In this document: piece after piece, positions 1 through 8,744 of the stretch
How positions within the stretch are numbered: the stretch's first letter is position 1
Layout of the letters: each line of letters starts with the position of its first letter
Source: Symbiodinium natans
Lineage: Eukaryota; Sar; Dinophyceae; Suessiales; Symbiodiniaceae
NCBI GenBank assembly: GCA_905221605.1
Contig: CAJNDS010002194.1
Location: forward strand, 365,001 to 429,000
DNA length: 64,000 nucleotides
Direction of reading: 5' to 3'
Program-made: the position numbers and the translations under genes
Notes under the pieces: model-generated
The model's database searches: none
Seen by the model: the letters and a program-made list of their open reading frames with translations, nothing else
What the model was told of the DNA's origin: nothing

Positions 1-16
1 TGGGGTTTGGGGTTTC

Positions 17-108
17 TAGGTCCAGGTAGGCCCTTGGGGTATTTTGATGATTTTCCCTTTCTGGGTTTAAGAGGATCCTATTCAGGAACAAGTTTTCAGA
101 GGGCTTTT
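17..108 (+). other. Introner-like sequence and following exon-like island
   Basis: This segment starts CTAGG and ends AAGGGCCA like the intron at 9075-9158 and shares its GGGTTTAAGAGG and TTTCAGAGGG blocks. The next 50 bases (about 109-160) are open as IFMVTQTLRIHENVR before a CCCTAAA array begins. Confidence 0.35.
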
Positions 109-161
109 AAGGGCCATCTTCATGGTGACTCAGACTCTACGGATTCATGAAAATGTTCGCA

Positions 162-268
162 CCCTAAACCCTAAACCCTAAGCCCTAAGCCCTAAACCCT
201 AAACCCTAAACCCTAAACCCTAAACCCTAAACCCTAAACCCTAAACCCTAAACCCTAAACCCTAAACC
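162..268 (-). repeat. Telomere-like CCCTAAA array
   Basis: About 15 units with two AGCCCTA variants. It follows an exon-like island directly. Confidence 0.9.
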
Positions 269-383
269 CCAAAGCTTTCGTAAACATTATGACTTGAAGC
301 CTGTTCACCACCTAAGGGGCATTGGGCCCCTCTGGGGTCTCGTGATGCGAGAGTTAGGATGCCCCCCATTTGCCAGAAACATG

Positions 384-476
384 GTTTAGGGTTTAGGGTT
401 TAGGGTTTAGGGTTTAGGCTTTAGGCTTTAGGGCTTAGGGTTTAGGGTTTAGGGTTTAGGGTTTAGGGTTTAGGGT
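384..476 (+). repeat. Telomere-like TTTAGGG array
   Basis: About 13 units, some TTTAGGC. A CCCTAAA array of about 15 units lies in the opposite orientation at 162-268. Confidence 0.9.
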
Positions 477-699
477 CAGGGTTTCGAGTTGAATTCTCAT
501 ACTTGAAGGTTCATGGGTTGCGAGAAGTAGGATTTCATGAAGCCCAAATCACAAACCGTCGTAGCTTCTAACCCCTGTTATAAGAACCCTAAACCCTGAA
601 CCCTAAACCCTGAAGCCGATGTAGGGTTTAGGGTTTAGGGCTTAGGGTTTAGGGTCCACCTACCCGTTTGGGTTCCTATATGGTAGGGTTAGGGCACAG

Positions 700-749
700 G
701 TATATACCAGATGGATGGGTACATTGACCCTGTGGAGAAGATATCTCAA
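700..749 (+). CDS. Candidate exon (IYQMDGYIDPVEKISQ)
   Basis: The acceptor is GGGCACAG|G and the donor CAA|GTAGGG. Two bases complete a codon, then 16 open codons follow. The product is unknown. Confidence 0.4.
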
Positions 750-1046
750 GTAGGGCAGGGTGTTGAAAATGCACGGCCGCCCCCAAGACCAACTGTTTCA
801 ATCAGAGCTCTAAATACCCTAACCCTAAACCCTAAACCCGCACTCAAGGCAAGCCTGGGAAAGACAGAGGGTGAAAGCGTGTTCTGTTCTGTCACACCCT
901 TCCCTCACGCAGTACATGCATATGCAATGCTCCCTAACATAACAATGCTGTTTAGGGTTTAGGGTTTAGGGTCTAGGGTTTCTGAACACTGAAGCCCGAA
1001 ACCCTAACCCCTAAACCCTAAGGGCAAAGCGCTCGCGGCCTGCCAG

Positions 1047-1101
1047 GGCGCGCCTGAACAAACTGTCCAAGGCAGCCGCCACCAGACCGGGAGATCTGAA
1101 G
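1047..1101 (+). CDS. Candidate exon (ARLNKLSKAAATRPGDLK)
   Basis: The acceptor is CGGCCTGCCAG and the donor AAG|GTTTTAGG, which merges into repeat DNA. A second frame is also open, so the peptide is not certain. Confidence 0.35.
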
Positions 1102-1279
1102 GTTTTAGGCATCCTAGGGATGTCGACGCCCCGAAGCCCTAAACCCTAGACCCTACACCCCAAACCCTAAACCCTAAACCCTAAACCCTCAACCCTAAAC
1201 CCCAGAGAACATAGCTACACCAGGGAGTGAACTCCGTAGCTCCACAGCCTTGACCAGCAGTAGTCGCCAGGATTCTGTA

Positions 1280-1377
1280 GGGGTTGGGGTTTAGGGTTTG
1301 GGGTTTAGGGTTTGGGGTTTAGGGTTTGGGGTTTAGGGTTTGGGGTTTAGGGTTTGGGGTTTAGGGGTTTGGGGTTC
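1280..1377 (+). repeat. Alternating TTTAGGG/TTTGGGG array (14-bp higher-order unit)
   Basis: The canonical unit and a TTTGGGG variant alternate strictly for about seven 14-bp periods. This indicates duplication of a two-unit block, not random decay. Confidence 0.9.
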
Positions 1378-1486
1378 CCCTAGACCTAAACCCTACTCCA
1401 TAAGCCCCAAAACCCTGGTTCAAGGTGCAGGGCTTGGTCTGACTTCAGTTGACATCATCGTGCTGGGCTTGTTGAAGCCATCTTCG

Positions 1487-1576
1487 GGTTTAGGGTTTAG
1501 GGTTTAGGGTTTAGGGTTTAGGGTTTAGGGTTTAGGGTTTAGGGTTTAGGGTTTAGGGTTTAGGGTTTAGGGTTTA
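1487..1576 (+). repeat. Telomere-like TTTAGGG array
   Basis: About 13 almost perfect units run directly into the exon-like island at 1579. Confidence 0.9.
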
Positions 1577-1578
1577 AG

Positions 1579-1691
1579 GGGGGAATCTTCGGAAAAAGAT
1601 GCATCTTTCCGCTTTGATAGAGAAACGCTTAAAGAAGCTGGAGCAAGAATCCCAACGCTGCAGGGTTGAGGGTTTACGCAGGGCCAAGACG
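1579..1691 (+). CDS. Candidate exon (LRKKMHLSALIEKRLKKLEQ)
   Basis: This 113-nt island with a basic, helix-like reading lies directly after a 13-unit TTTAGGG array. The donor is ACG|GTGTAGGG. The acceptor is weak (TTTAAG|G). Confidence 0.4.
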
Positions 1692-1760
1692 GTGTAGGGT
1701 TTAGGGTTTAGGGTTAAGAGGGGGCTTTAGAGAGGTTTAGGTGGGGTTTAGGGTTTAGGG

Positions 1761-2000
1761 CCTAAACCCTAAACCCTAAACCCTAAACCCTAAACCCTAA
1801 ACCCTAACCCCTAACCCTTGGGAGAGGCGACGTTGCTGGACCAGAAGGGTCCCATCGCCATGGTCTCGCGCGAGGACGGCAGCAGTCACGAGGTCCGTCC
1901 TGGGGGTTAGGGGTTTAGGGTTTAGGATTTCGGGTCTAAACCCTAAACCCTAAACCCTAAACCCTAAACCCTAAACCCTAAACCCTAAACCCTAAACCCT
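1761..2000. repeat. Paired CCCTAAA arrays flanking a coding-like island
   Basis: CCCTAAA units occupy 1761-1818 and 1936-2000. A short TTTAGGG stretch at 1909-1935 meets the second array head-to-head. Confidence 0.85.
1821..1892 (+). CDS. Candidate exon (EATLLDQKGPIAMVSREDGS)
   Basis: This GC-rich open island lies between a CCCTAAA and a TTTAGGG array. The donor is probably GAG|GTCCGT. The acceptor is unclear. Confidence 0.35.
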
Positions 2001-2081
2001 AGGTTTAGGGTTTAGGGGGGTTTTAGGGTTTAGAGCTTGCGGTTCAGCATCCCTCCTGAAGCCTGCGTTCCACGCAAGCAG

Positions 2082-2121
2082 GTGCCAACGGGCCGTATGC
2101 TGCCGTACTACGAAGGCACGG
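2082..2121 (+). CDS. Candidate exon (VPTGRMLPYYEGT)
   Basis: The acceptor is ACGCAAGCAG|G and the donor ACGG|GTTTAGGG. The donor GT is part of the first telomere-like unit. Confidence 0.4.
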
Positions 2122-2480
2122 GTTTAGGGTTCAGGGGTTTGGGTCTTCTGGGTTTAGGGTTTAGGGTTTAGGTTTTAGGGTTTAGGGTTTGGGGTGTACG
2201 GTTTAGGGTTGAGCAAAAAACAGCATCCTGCACGAAGAGCTTGTGCAGTCATTGTATGCATTCGATTACAGATGTTTCGGGGCGCAATGGGATCATTAGG
2301 TTCAAAATACTTCGAATCGCTGAATTCCAAGCAAGAACCATTTCATTGACCACCCAGATCGTTTGCAAAATCCCCAAACCCCACCATCCCTGCCACAACC
2401 CCATGATGCCTCGGCCCGAACACTGCTAAGCCTCCCGAAGCCCGAGCCCCTTCAATCAACCCCCTAAACTCTAGAATCCC

Positions 2481-2613
2481 TACTTGGAGGTTCATGGTTA
2501 CTTATTAACCAATTGTAGCTGTACGTATAGCCATCTTAGGGCACTTAAGGGGCTTAAAAGTGAGTTATAAGTACAGTTCTAAATGGTGAATAAGTACCCT
2601 GAACCTCCAAGTA
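2481..2613. mobile_element. MITE-like inverted-repeat element, family C copy 1
   Basis: Arms of about 25 bp: CTTGGAGGTTCATGGTTAC on the left is matched by the reverse complement at 2589-2611. TA lies at both outer ends, consistent with a TA target duplication (Tc1/mariner-type). No coding capacity. Confidence 0.7.
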
Positions 2614-2949
2614 AACCCTGCAAGCCCAAAACGCAATCCATTGCTGACAGCCCTCCGTGCCCTCACCCTTGAACCTCTAAACTCCGCTCGTTTAAGGTTT
2701 AGGGCTGTAGCCCTAAACCCTAGCCCTTAACCCTAAACCCAGGGTTTAGGGTTCAGGGCTTAGGGTTCCCAAGCTGACGGTTTAGGGTTCGGGGTTCAGG
2801 GGCGTAGGGTTGATGGGTTCCCTTGTAAGGCCCTTGAAACCCCGTTTTTTTTTCCTAGGTTACTCCTGGGTCTAGTGTTTCGGGGGCGGGGAGTTCAGGG
2901 TCCAGGGAATTGAGCCAAGATTCCTGACGCAGGCCTTCTCGTCCTGCAG

Positions 2950-3000
2950 GAGCTTGAGGCAGGCAAACGGCTTGTGGACCTGGCAATGTCTCTGTGTCGA
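2950..3000 (+). CDS. Candidate exon (ELEAGKRLVDLAMSLCR)
   Basis: The pyrimidine-rich acceptor CCTTCTCGTCCTGCAG is followed by exactly 17 open codons and the donor GTTTAGG. In and out phases are both 0. This is one of the clearest islands. Confidence 0.5.
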
Positions 3001-3049
3001 GTTTAGGATTGTTAAGGTTTACACCCTGAACTAGCAGGGAGGGTTTCAG

Positions 3050-3170
3050 TTTAGGCTTTAGGCTTTAGGCTTTAGGCTTTAGGCTTTAGGCTTTAGGCTT
3101 TAGGCTTTAGGCTTTAGGCTTTGGGCTTTAGGCTTTAGGCTTTAGGCTTGTAGGCTTGTAGGCTTGTAGG
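3050..3170 (+). repeat. Variant array (TTTAGGC)n
   Basis: About 15 TTTAGGC units change at the right end to TTGTAGGC. This homogenised variant is distinct from TTTAGGG. Confidence 0.9.
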
Positions 3171-3523
3171 GTTTAGGGTGTAGAGAGTGGGGTTCGTTCT
3201 TTGGTGGGTGGTTGGGGATGGAAGCAAGCTTTGTGATCTTGCAGGGTGGAAGCCCCACATCCTAGTCTAGGGTTTAGGGTTTCGGGCTCAGGGTTTTGTA
3301 GCCAACCCTAAACCCTAAACCCTACACCCTACACCCTACACCCCAAACCCCAAACCCTAAACCCTGAACCCTGAAACCTAACCCTAAACCCTCCCTTTCC
3401 CATTCATGCCCCACGGGTGGTGTTGGGGGGCGGGGGGGTTGCTGGCATGTTTAAGTTCTAAGACTAAGATCAGTCAGGGCTGAGTGCTTTGAGGCTTTTA
3501 GCAACATGTCAAGGTGGCCCTGA

Positions 3524-3711
3524 ACCCTAAACCCTAAACCCTAAACCCTAAACCCTAAACCCTAAACCCTAAACCCTAAACCCTAAACCCTAAACCCTAA
3601 ACCCTAAACCCTCACCCCTAAACCCTAAACCCTAAACCCTAAACCCTAAACCCTAAACCCTAAACCCTAAACCCTAAACCCTAAACCCTAACCCTAAACC
3701 CTAAACCCTAG
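3524..3711 (-). repeat. Long telomere-like CCCTAAA array
   Basis: About 26 units, nearly perfect, with one CCCTCACC interruption. Confidence 0.95.
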
Positions 3712-3747
3712 GGCACCAATTGAGTGCTTTGTACACTCTTGGAGCAG

Positions 3748-3849
3748 TCGGTTTCTTCTTGCCGTCGAGGCGAAAGATGACCCCAAGGTAACTTGGTTCA
3801 ACGACCGCTACCGCAACACCCTGAACCAGGCCGCTGCAGTCCAGATAGG
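3748..3849 (+). CDS. Candidate exon (RFLLAVEAKDDPKVTWFNDR)
   Basis: The island is 102 nt from acceptor GGAGCAG to donor GG|GTGAGGG, where telomere-like repeats start. The 33 codons read like protein (continuing YRNTLNQAAAVQI). Confidence 0.5.
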
Positions 3850-4304
3850 GTGAGGGTTTAGGGTTGAGGGTTTAGGGTTTAGGGTTTAGGGTTGAGGGTA
3901 CCGGAGCGGAGGTTGAGGGTTGAGGGTATAGGGTTCTAAGCATGTGAGAGTCGAAGACCAGTTGTTGACGTCACCTCAATAGAGCTTCAGATCAACACTG
4001 ACCTACTTTCAATCGCGTATGCCAGGTTGTGACGGAACTGAAACTGCATGATCAGTGCTATACACAAAACATGCACGAACAGAGAATATTTCCACGCGCA
4101 GCACATGATGTCACATGATCGCTTGTATTTCAATGCCCGACAGACTCGTTTATACATGCAAAGCTGTTCCTTAAACCCTAAAACCGTCTGTAAGCTGCGC
4201 TGATTCGACAAGGAAGCCCAAAACCCCCAAGCCCTCAGCCCTGCAGTACCCTACATCTAAGGTTCGCTACATGGCCCCAAAGTTTGTTCCCTTACCTTCT
4301 TTAT

Positions 4305-4572
4305 AGGGTTTAGGGTTTAGGGTTTAGGGTTTAGGGTTTAGGGTTTAGGGTTTAGGGTTCTTTAAAGGCGGCGTATGGGCCCTTACTCTTCTGCCCGAAG
4401 CGCGAAACACGAAATCCCATGCGATTCCGTCCCCTCTCGGCGCAGGAGCGCAAGAAGCACAAGTCCTTGCCTCGGCCATGAGACGAGTTAGGGTTTAGGG
4501 TTTGGGGTTTGGGGTTTAGGGTTTAGGGTTTAGGGTTTAGGGTTTAGGGTTTAGGGTTTAGGGTTTAGGGTC
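4305..4572 (+). repeat. Two TTTAGGG arrays around a coding-like island
   Basis: Arrays lie at 4305-4359 and 4490-4572, with the 4446-4481 island between them. Confidence 0.85.
4446..4481 (+). CDS. Candidate terminal exon (ERKKHKSLPRP, stop)
   Basis: The acceptor CCCCTCTCGGCGCAG is followed by 11 codons and TGA. A second frame is also open, so the stop is only tentatively real. Confidence 0.3.
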   Translation, partial: ERKKHKSLPRP

Positions 4573-4813
4573 CGTAAACCCTAATTAAACTCCCCCTCCC
4601 CCCCGCCCCCCCCGCCCCCACACTTCTGTGATAGAGTTTTTTTTTCTTGTTTTCGGCCGGGGGGTGGGGGGTTCTCAAGCCTCACAAAAGCTGCAAGGGT
4701 TCTCCCTTTATGTCTTACCCACTCGTGTCTCTTAGCCCAGAAGTATTCTGAACCTTAAACCCGAAACCCTAAACCCTAAACCCTAAACCCTAAACCCTAA
4801 ATCCTAAACCCAG

Positions 4814-4895
4814 GAAGTTGCATGGCACTCTCTATGTCGAGAAGAAGCTGATGAGCACCTGCGTCACAGGCTCTTCGGGGAGCGGGGGGTTGTAG
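4814..4895 (+). CDS. Candidate exon (EVAWHSLCREEADEHLRHRL)
   Basis: The acceptor is AACCCAG|G and the donor TAG|GTAAAC. There are 27 codons plus one base. Here the upstream CCCTAAA array runs straight into the acceptor CAG. Confidence 0.4.
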
Positions 4896-5151
4896 GTAAA
4901 CTCTAAGCCCTAAGCCCTAAGTCCTGAGCCCTAAGCCCTAAGCCTTAAACCCTAAACCCTAAACCCTATACCCTAAACCGTTCGGGTTTCGGGGTTCAGG
5001 TGCATGACCTGTGTTCTGTGCTTAGGGTGTTTAGGGTTTCGGGTTGAAGTATATACCACTATTGTCCCCTTGAATCCCTACACACCCATAGCATAAACTA
5101 CCCTAATACCCAATCTGATGCAAAATCCGTGTTTTTGTGATTCCTGTTGCC

Positions 5152-5278
5152 TACATATACACATATGGGGGGTTTCCGAACATAGGGGTACCCTTTTTGG
5201 GGCTCCCTTTACGGGAACTCCATTCCATGATAGCATACAAGGGGTACCCCTATTTGGGGAAATGCACATATATGTACA
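5152..5278. mobile_element. Foldback element with ACATATA/GGGGTACCC arms
   Basis: The left arm TACATATAC...ATAGGGGTACCC pairs with the right arm GGGGTACCCCTAT...TATATGTACA. Similar GGGGT[AG]CCCCTATTT pieces occur near 27432 and 34964. Confidence 0.5.
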
Positions 5279-5489
5279 TGGGTTTAGGGTCTGTGAGGGC
5301 GAAAAAGGCATTCATGGTTGTGCGCTGTGCGGTGATGACCTCCCCCCCCCCCCACCTCAAACGGCGGGGGGGAGGAGAGGGAGGGGGGAATATTTGGGTG
5401 GGGAGGGGTAGCGGGGCGCAACCCTAAACCCTAAACCCTAAACCCTAAACCCTTAACTTTTTCAGGGGGTCCCTCCCCACTTGCCTCAG

Positions 5490-5541
5490 GAAAGGGTTTC
5501 CTGGATGCGGACGACAAGTCGCACGACTATCGGCGGACGAA
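5490..5541 (+). CDS. Candidate exon (KGFLDADDKSHDYRRTNVWG)
   Basis: The acceptor is CCTCCCCACTTGCCTCAG. The right border is uncertain (possible donor GTGTGG). All three frames are open; the acidic reading given is the most protein-like. Confidence 0.35.
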
Positions 5542-5582
5542 TGTGTGGGGGGCTTGGTGGCTTGAGAAATCCTAAACCCTAA

Positions 5583-5664
5583 GCCCTACACCCTACACCC
5601 TACACCCTACACCCTACACCCTACACCCTACACCCTAAACCCTAAACCCTAAACCCTAAACCCT
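5583..5664 (-). repeat. (CACCCTA)n passing into CCCTAAA
   Basis: Seven CACCCTA units are followed by canonical CCCTAAA units. The same variant recurs at 41470-41550. Confidence 0.9.
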
Positions 5665-5788
5665 AGTCCTTGTTTGTTGTAGCAGGTAGGCCCAAACATT
5701 TAAGGCTTAGGCGGCCACAAACAGGTGGGTGGGGGCTTTAAGGATGAGGGATTAGCGAAACGCCATACGTTCCCCTCCACCTGCACAG

Positions 5789-5835
5789 GCCACAGATCAC
5801 TCACCCGTCTCGTATGGATGAAGAGAGGGCCGTCG
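5789..5835 (+). CDS. Candidate exon (PQITHPSRMDEERAV)
   Basis: The strong acceptor CCCCTCCACCTGCACAG is followed by 47 open nt and the donor GTCG|GTTGTT. Confidence 0.4.
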
Positions 5836-6252
5836 GTTGTTGTTTAGGGTTTAGGGCCGGCCCTTGCTTTATTATTTGCTCGTACATGTGTGTGTGTGTG
5901 TAACCCTGAACCCCAAACCCCTACACCCCACCTCCCAAACCCTAGAATCACTACCCCGCCCGCCCAAATCCTCAGTCCCAGAGCCTTCAACCCTAAAGCC
6001 CTAAAACCCTCAACCCCCAAAACCCCCAACCTTAAACCCCCCCCCCAAACCCTAGAACCCTAAAACCCTGATTATGTAAACCTAAAGCCCCTACCCTTCA
6101 GAACCCAAGCCCGACGTCTTTGTAGGTTGCGTAATGAGCCCATATGGGCATATCATAGCCCCAAACCCTAAACCCCTAAACCCCTAAAAACCCTAAACCC
6201 TAAACCCCCTAAACCCCCTAAACCCTAAACCCTAAACCCCCTTAAAAAGTAG

Positions 6253-6273
6253 GTTCGAGTTAAGGCCCACGAG
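6253..6273 (+). CDS. Candidate micro-exon (VRVKAHE) with canonical donor
   Basis: Seven codons end at GAG|GTAAGG. The downstream intron 6274-6347 ends TTTCGGTTGTTGCAG, and telomere-like repeats begin four bases after it. Confidence 0.35.
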
Positions 6274-6510
6274 GTAAGGACAGAGGCAAGTCACCGGTCC
6301 GATTCACCTGGGTTCCCCATGCTATCTTCCCCTTTCGGTTGTTGCAGGGTGGTTTAGGGTTTAGGGTTTAGGGTTTAGGGTTTAGGGTTAGGGCTTAGGG
6401 CTTAGGGCTTAGGGCTTAGGGGTTCGGGTTCAGGATATAGGGCTTACTAGTAGGGGTTTAAGCCTCTCTGAAGAGAAGCCAGCTCCCGCTTGCTTCTCTG
6501 GCTACTATAG

Positions 6511-6545
6511 ATCACATTGGGCGTTAAACATTCCTGGAAGTCCAG
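6511..6545 (+). CDS. Candidate exon (ITLGVKHSWKS)
   Basis: The acceptor tract CCCGCTTGCTTCTCTGGCTACTATAG is followed by 35 open nt and the donor CCAG|GTAAGGG. The donor flows directly into TTTAGGG repeats. Confidence 0.5.
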
Positions 6546-6654
6546 GTAAGGGTTTAGGGTTTAGGGTTTCGGGTTTAGGGTTTAGGGTTTAGGGTTTAGG
6601 GTTTGGGGTTTAGGGTTTAGGGTTACCCTAAAATCCTGAAACCTGAAGGCAGCC

Positions 6655-6845
6655 CAGAAGTACCCTTTGCGCTTTTGTTTGGGTCTGGGCTCCCTTTATT
6701 TGGCAACCACCCCCCCCCCCCCCCAAAAAAAAAAAAAAATGAAAAAAAGGGTACCCTTACCTTTATAATATGGTTGCTATAAGGCAACCAACCAAAACAA
6801 AAAGGGGTACCCTTACTATGATAACATGGTTTCTGGAATACTAAG
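6655..6845. mobile_element. Foldback-like dispersed repeat, family J copy 1
   Basis: It contains AACCAACCAAAA, and a repeated block AAGGG(G)TACCCTTAC...ATAA(T/C)ATGGTT that ends ATACTAAG. Poly-C/poly-A in the middle. Confidence 0.5.
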
Positions 6846-6990
6846 TAAGCCCTAAGCCCGAAGCCCTAAAGCCTGAACCCATTGAAAAGAGCAGCCGGCG
6901 CACAGGTGCCAACCACATGTGGCTTTAGGGTTGGGTTTAGGGTTTAGGGTTTAGGGTTTCGGGTTTCGGGTTTAGGGTTTAGGGGTACAG

Positions 6991-7055
6991 GAAAAGTGTC
7001 GCATGCGCGGTGGAAGTAATCAGCCAAAGCCCGCATGGTCACGGACCCGTTTTGG
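6991..7055 (+). CDS. Candidate exon (EKCRMRGGSNQPKPAWSRTR)
   Basis: The acceptor is GGGGTACAG. The right border is hidden because an inverted-repeat element starts at 7059, possibly inserted at or near the donor. Confidence 0.35.
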
Positions 7056-7058
7056 CCC

Positions 7059-7242
7059 TACTTGGAGGTTCATGGGTAGTTATAAGCAAGGTTATAAGTA
7101 AGGAAACTTTGTATATATATATATATAACTGGCTATAAGTAAGGTAACTATGTATATACATATATATATATATATAACTGGTTATATCCTTATTGATGGT
7201 ACTTACAACCTTACTTCTAACCACCCATGAACCTTCAAGGTA
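7059..7242. mobile_element. MITE-like inverted-repeat element, family C copy 2
   Basis: Arms of about 43 bp share CTTGGAGGTTCATGGGT with copy 1, and the outer TA is present on both sides. The centre holds two (TA)n-rich blocks. It abuts a candidate exon at 7055. Confidence 0.75.
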
Positions 7243-7421
7243 CGGGCCCTAATGCTTGAACCCTAAACCCTAGGCCCTAGACCCCCTAAAGCCATCGGAA
7301 CCCTGAACACGGAACCCCTAAACCGAACCCTAAACCCTAAACCCTAAACCCTAAACCCTAAACCCTAAACCCTAAACCCTAGCACCCTAAACCCTGAACC
7401 CTAAACACTAAACCCTGTCAG

Positions 7422-7495
7422 GAAAGAGACGGACAATGTCTCAGATGGCGAGGCGGGGTGCTCTCTGACGGGCGGGCACCACTGTGTAAGGGTTT
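7422..7495 (+). CDS. Candidate exon (ERDGQCLRWRGGVLSDGRAP)
   Basis: The acceptor is CCCTGTCAG and the donor TGT|GTAAGG. The island is 74 nt and an alternative frame is also open. Confidence 0.4.
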
Positions 7496-8043
7496 GCGGC
7501 AAGGCCTGTGGGTTTACCAGGCCCTGCGGCATTTCTTGATATCTTTCATGAAAAAAATCAAGCCCTTACAGTTGCACATTTATGGCACATTTATGGCATC
7601 TCACATGTCTTGAGGCTGTCTGGATGAGGATTTGGAACTACCTTTGTGTTACAGTGTTTGCCATTCGTGTTCTGAATGGGGCCCTAGGGGTTCTTGAGTC
7701 CTCGAACGTCAGCGAGTAACGAACAGTAACGCACTTCCCTACTTTCCCTTGGTGCCTTTGCGAGCTGTTGTTGCTAAGCCCTAAACCCTAAACCCTAAAC
7801 CCTAAACCCTAGACCCTAAAGACAGGGTCGTTCGGGGTCAATCGGGTCTATGGAGGGGTGACAGCCCCGAAAGCCTAACACCTTCAAGCCCGGTTGCGTG
7901 GAATCCGGAAGATCTGGACCCTGAAGCCCGAACGCTCCCAAGGTTGAGGGTTTAGGGTTTAGGGTTAGGGTAAGAAGCAATCACATCAGGCCCGGACCCG
8001 ACATCTCTCTTAGGAGGTTGCGCCTCCGAACGGCTTTTGGCAG

Positions 8044-8087
8044 ATCTCTGACATCACGGGCTACATGCGGCTCAGCTCAGCTGAGGG
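8044..8087 (+). CDS. Candidate exon (ISDITGYMRLSSAEG)
   Basis: The acceptor is GAACGGCTTTTGGCAG and the donor GAGGG|GTGAGG. A GGTGAGG tandem run follows immediately. Confidence 0.4.
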
Positions 8088-8200
8088 GTGAGGGGTGAGG
8101 GGTGAGGGGTTGAGGGTTTAGGGGTAGGGGTTTAGGGTTTAGGGGTAAGGGGTTTAGGGTTTGGGGTTTGGGGTTGAGGGTTTGCTGCAATCTGGCGCAG

Positions 8201-8249
8201 ATGCTAACACCTTTTTCCCACCCCTCGCCGTCCAAGGCGGCAAGCCCAG
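8201..8249 (+). CDS. Candidate exon (MLTPFSHPSPSKAASP)
   Basis: The acceptor is ATCTGGCGCAG and the donor CCCAG|GTATTT. The reading is Ser/Pro-rich. Confidence 0.4.
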
Positions 8250-8613
8250 GTATTTACTAGGCCCTGTTAAAGATGGGTAGACGGAGTTTAGCGTGCTTTT
8301 CTAGCTCTTAGGATTCAGGTCTCTGGTACTTCGGTTTGAGGTTCAGGGGGTTTAGGGTTCAGGGTTGAGGGCAAGCGCAGGGTTTATGGGCCTGTAGTTG
8401 TGGTATCTAGGGCTTGGGGTTTGTCTTTCAGACACGTTCCATCTAAGTACGCTCGATTTGGTGCACTAGCAGTCCCAACGACCCAGATTTGTATTTTGTC
8501 CACAGTGGCATGCGGCCAGCATACCCTCAGATCGCGGGACCAAGTAGAACCAAGTTGCCTTGTTCACTTCTGAGCCCCTTTCTGGAGTTGTTGGGGAACC
8601 AGAGAGAAAGCCG

Positions 8614-8706
8614 GTGAGTATGCGCCACGGGCCCTTGGGATTCTAGCAGCAGTGCGCCCCGCACCTCCCCCCCCCCCCCAATGTCTTCAAGTACGGTGTT
8701 TTACAG
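8614..8706 (+). other. Intron upstream of the membrane-protein start
   Basis: The donor is a canonical GTGAGT at 8614. The acceptor is TTTTACAG at 8699-8706, preceded by a C-rich tract. It lies just 5' of the first coding exon and probably separates 5' UTR or a short N-terminal exon from it. Confidence 0.5.
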
Positions 8707-8744
8707 GCCGGTTGGCTGCCGCGGCATCTCAGGCCCAAGTCGGA

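Larger units (their letters stand above)
1..8600 (+). other. Region note: exon-like islands in telomere-like repeat DNA
   Basis: Apart from the listed islands, arrays and foldbacks, the remaining 100-300-bp spacers are degenerate TTTAGGG-derived sequence or single-copy DNA with no feature I can support. Confidence 0.6.

Noticed and set aside
1-700. A true chromosome end (telomere)
   Set aside because: Arrays are short, occur in both orientations throughout the window and alternate with coding-like DNA; no terminal uninterrupted array exists.
5583-5664. CRISPR-like array
   Set aside because: Repeats are 7 bp and directly adjacent, with no unique spacers of constant length.
5844-6029. Gly/Leu-rich minus frame (and similar frames such as 14669-14854 and 29447-29725)
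   Set aside because: The LGFRGLGFRV-type peptides arise from translating degenerate TTTAGGG repeats; only the exon-like end of the 14669 frame was kept.
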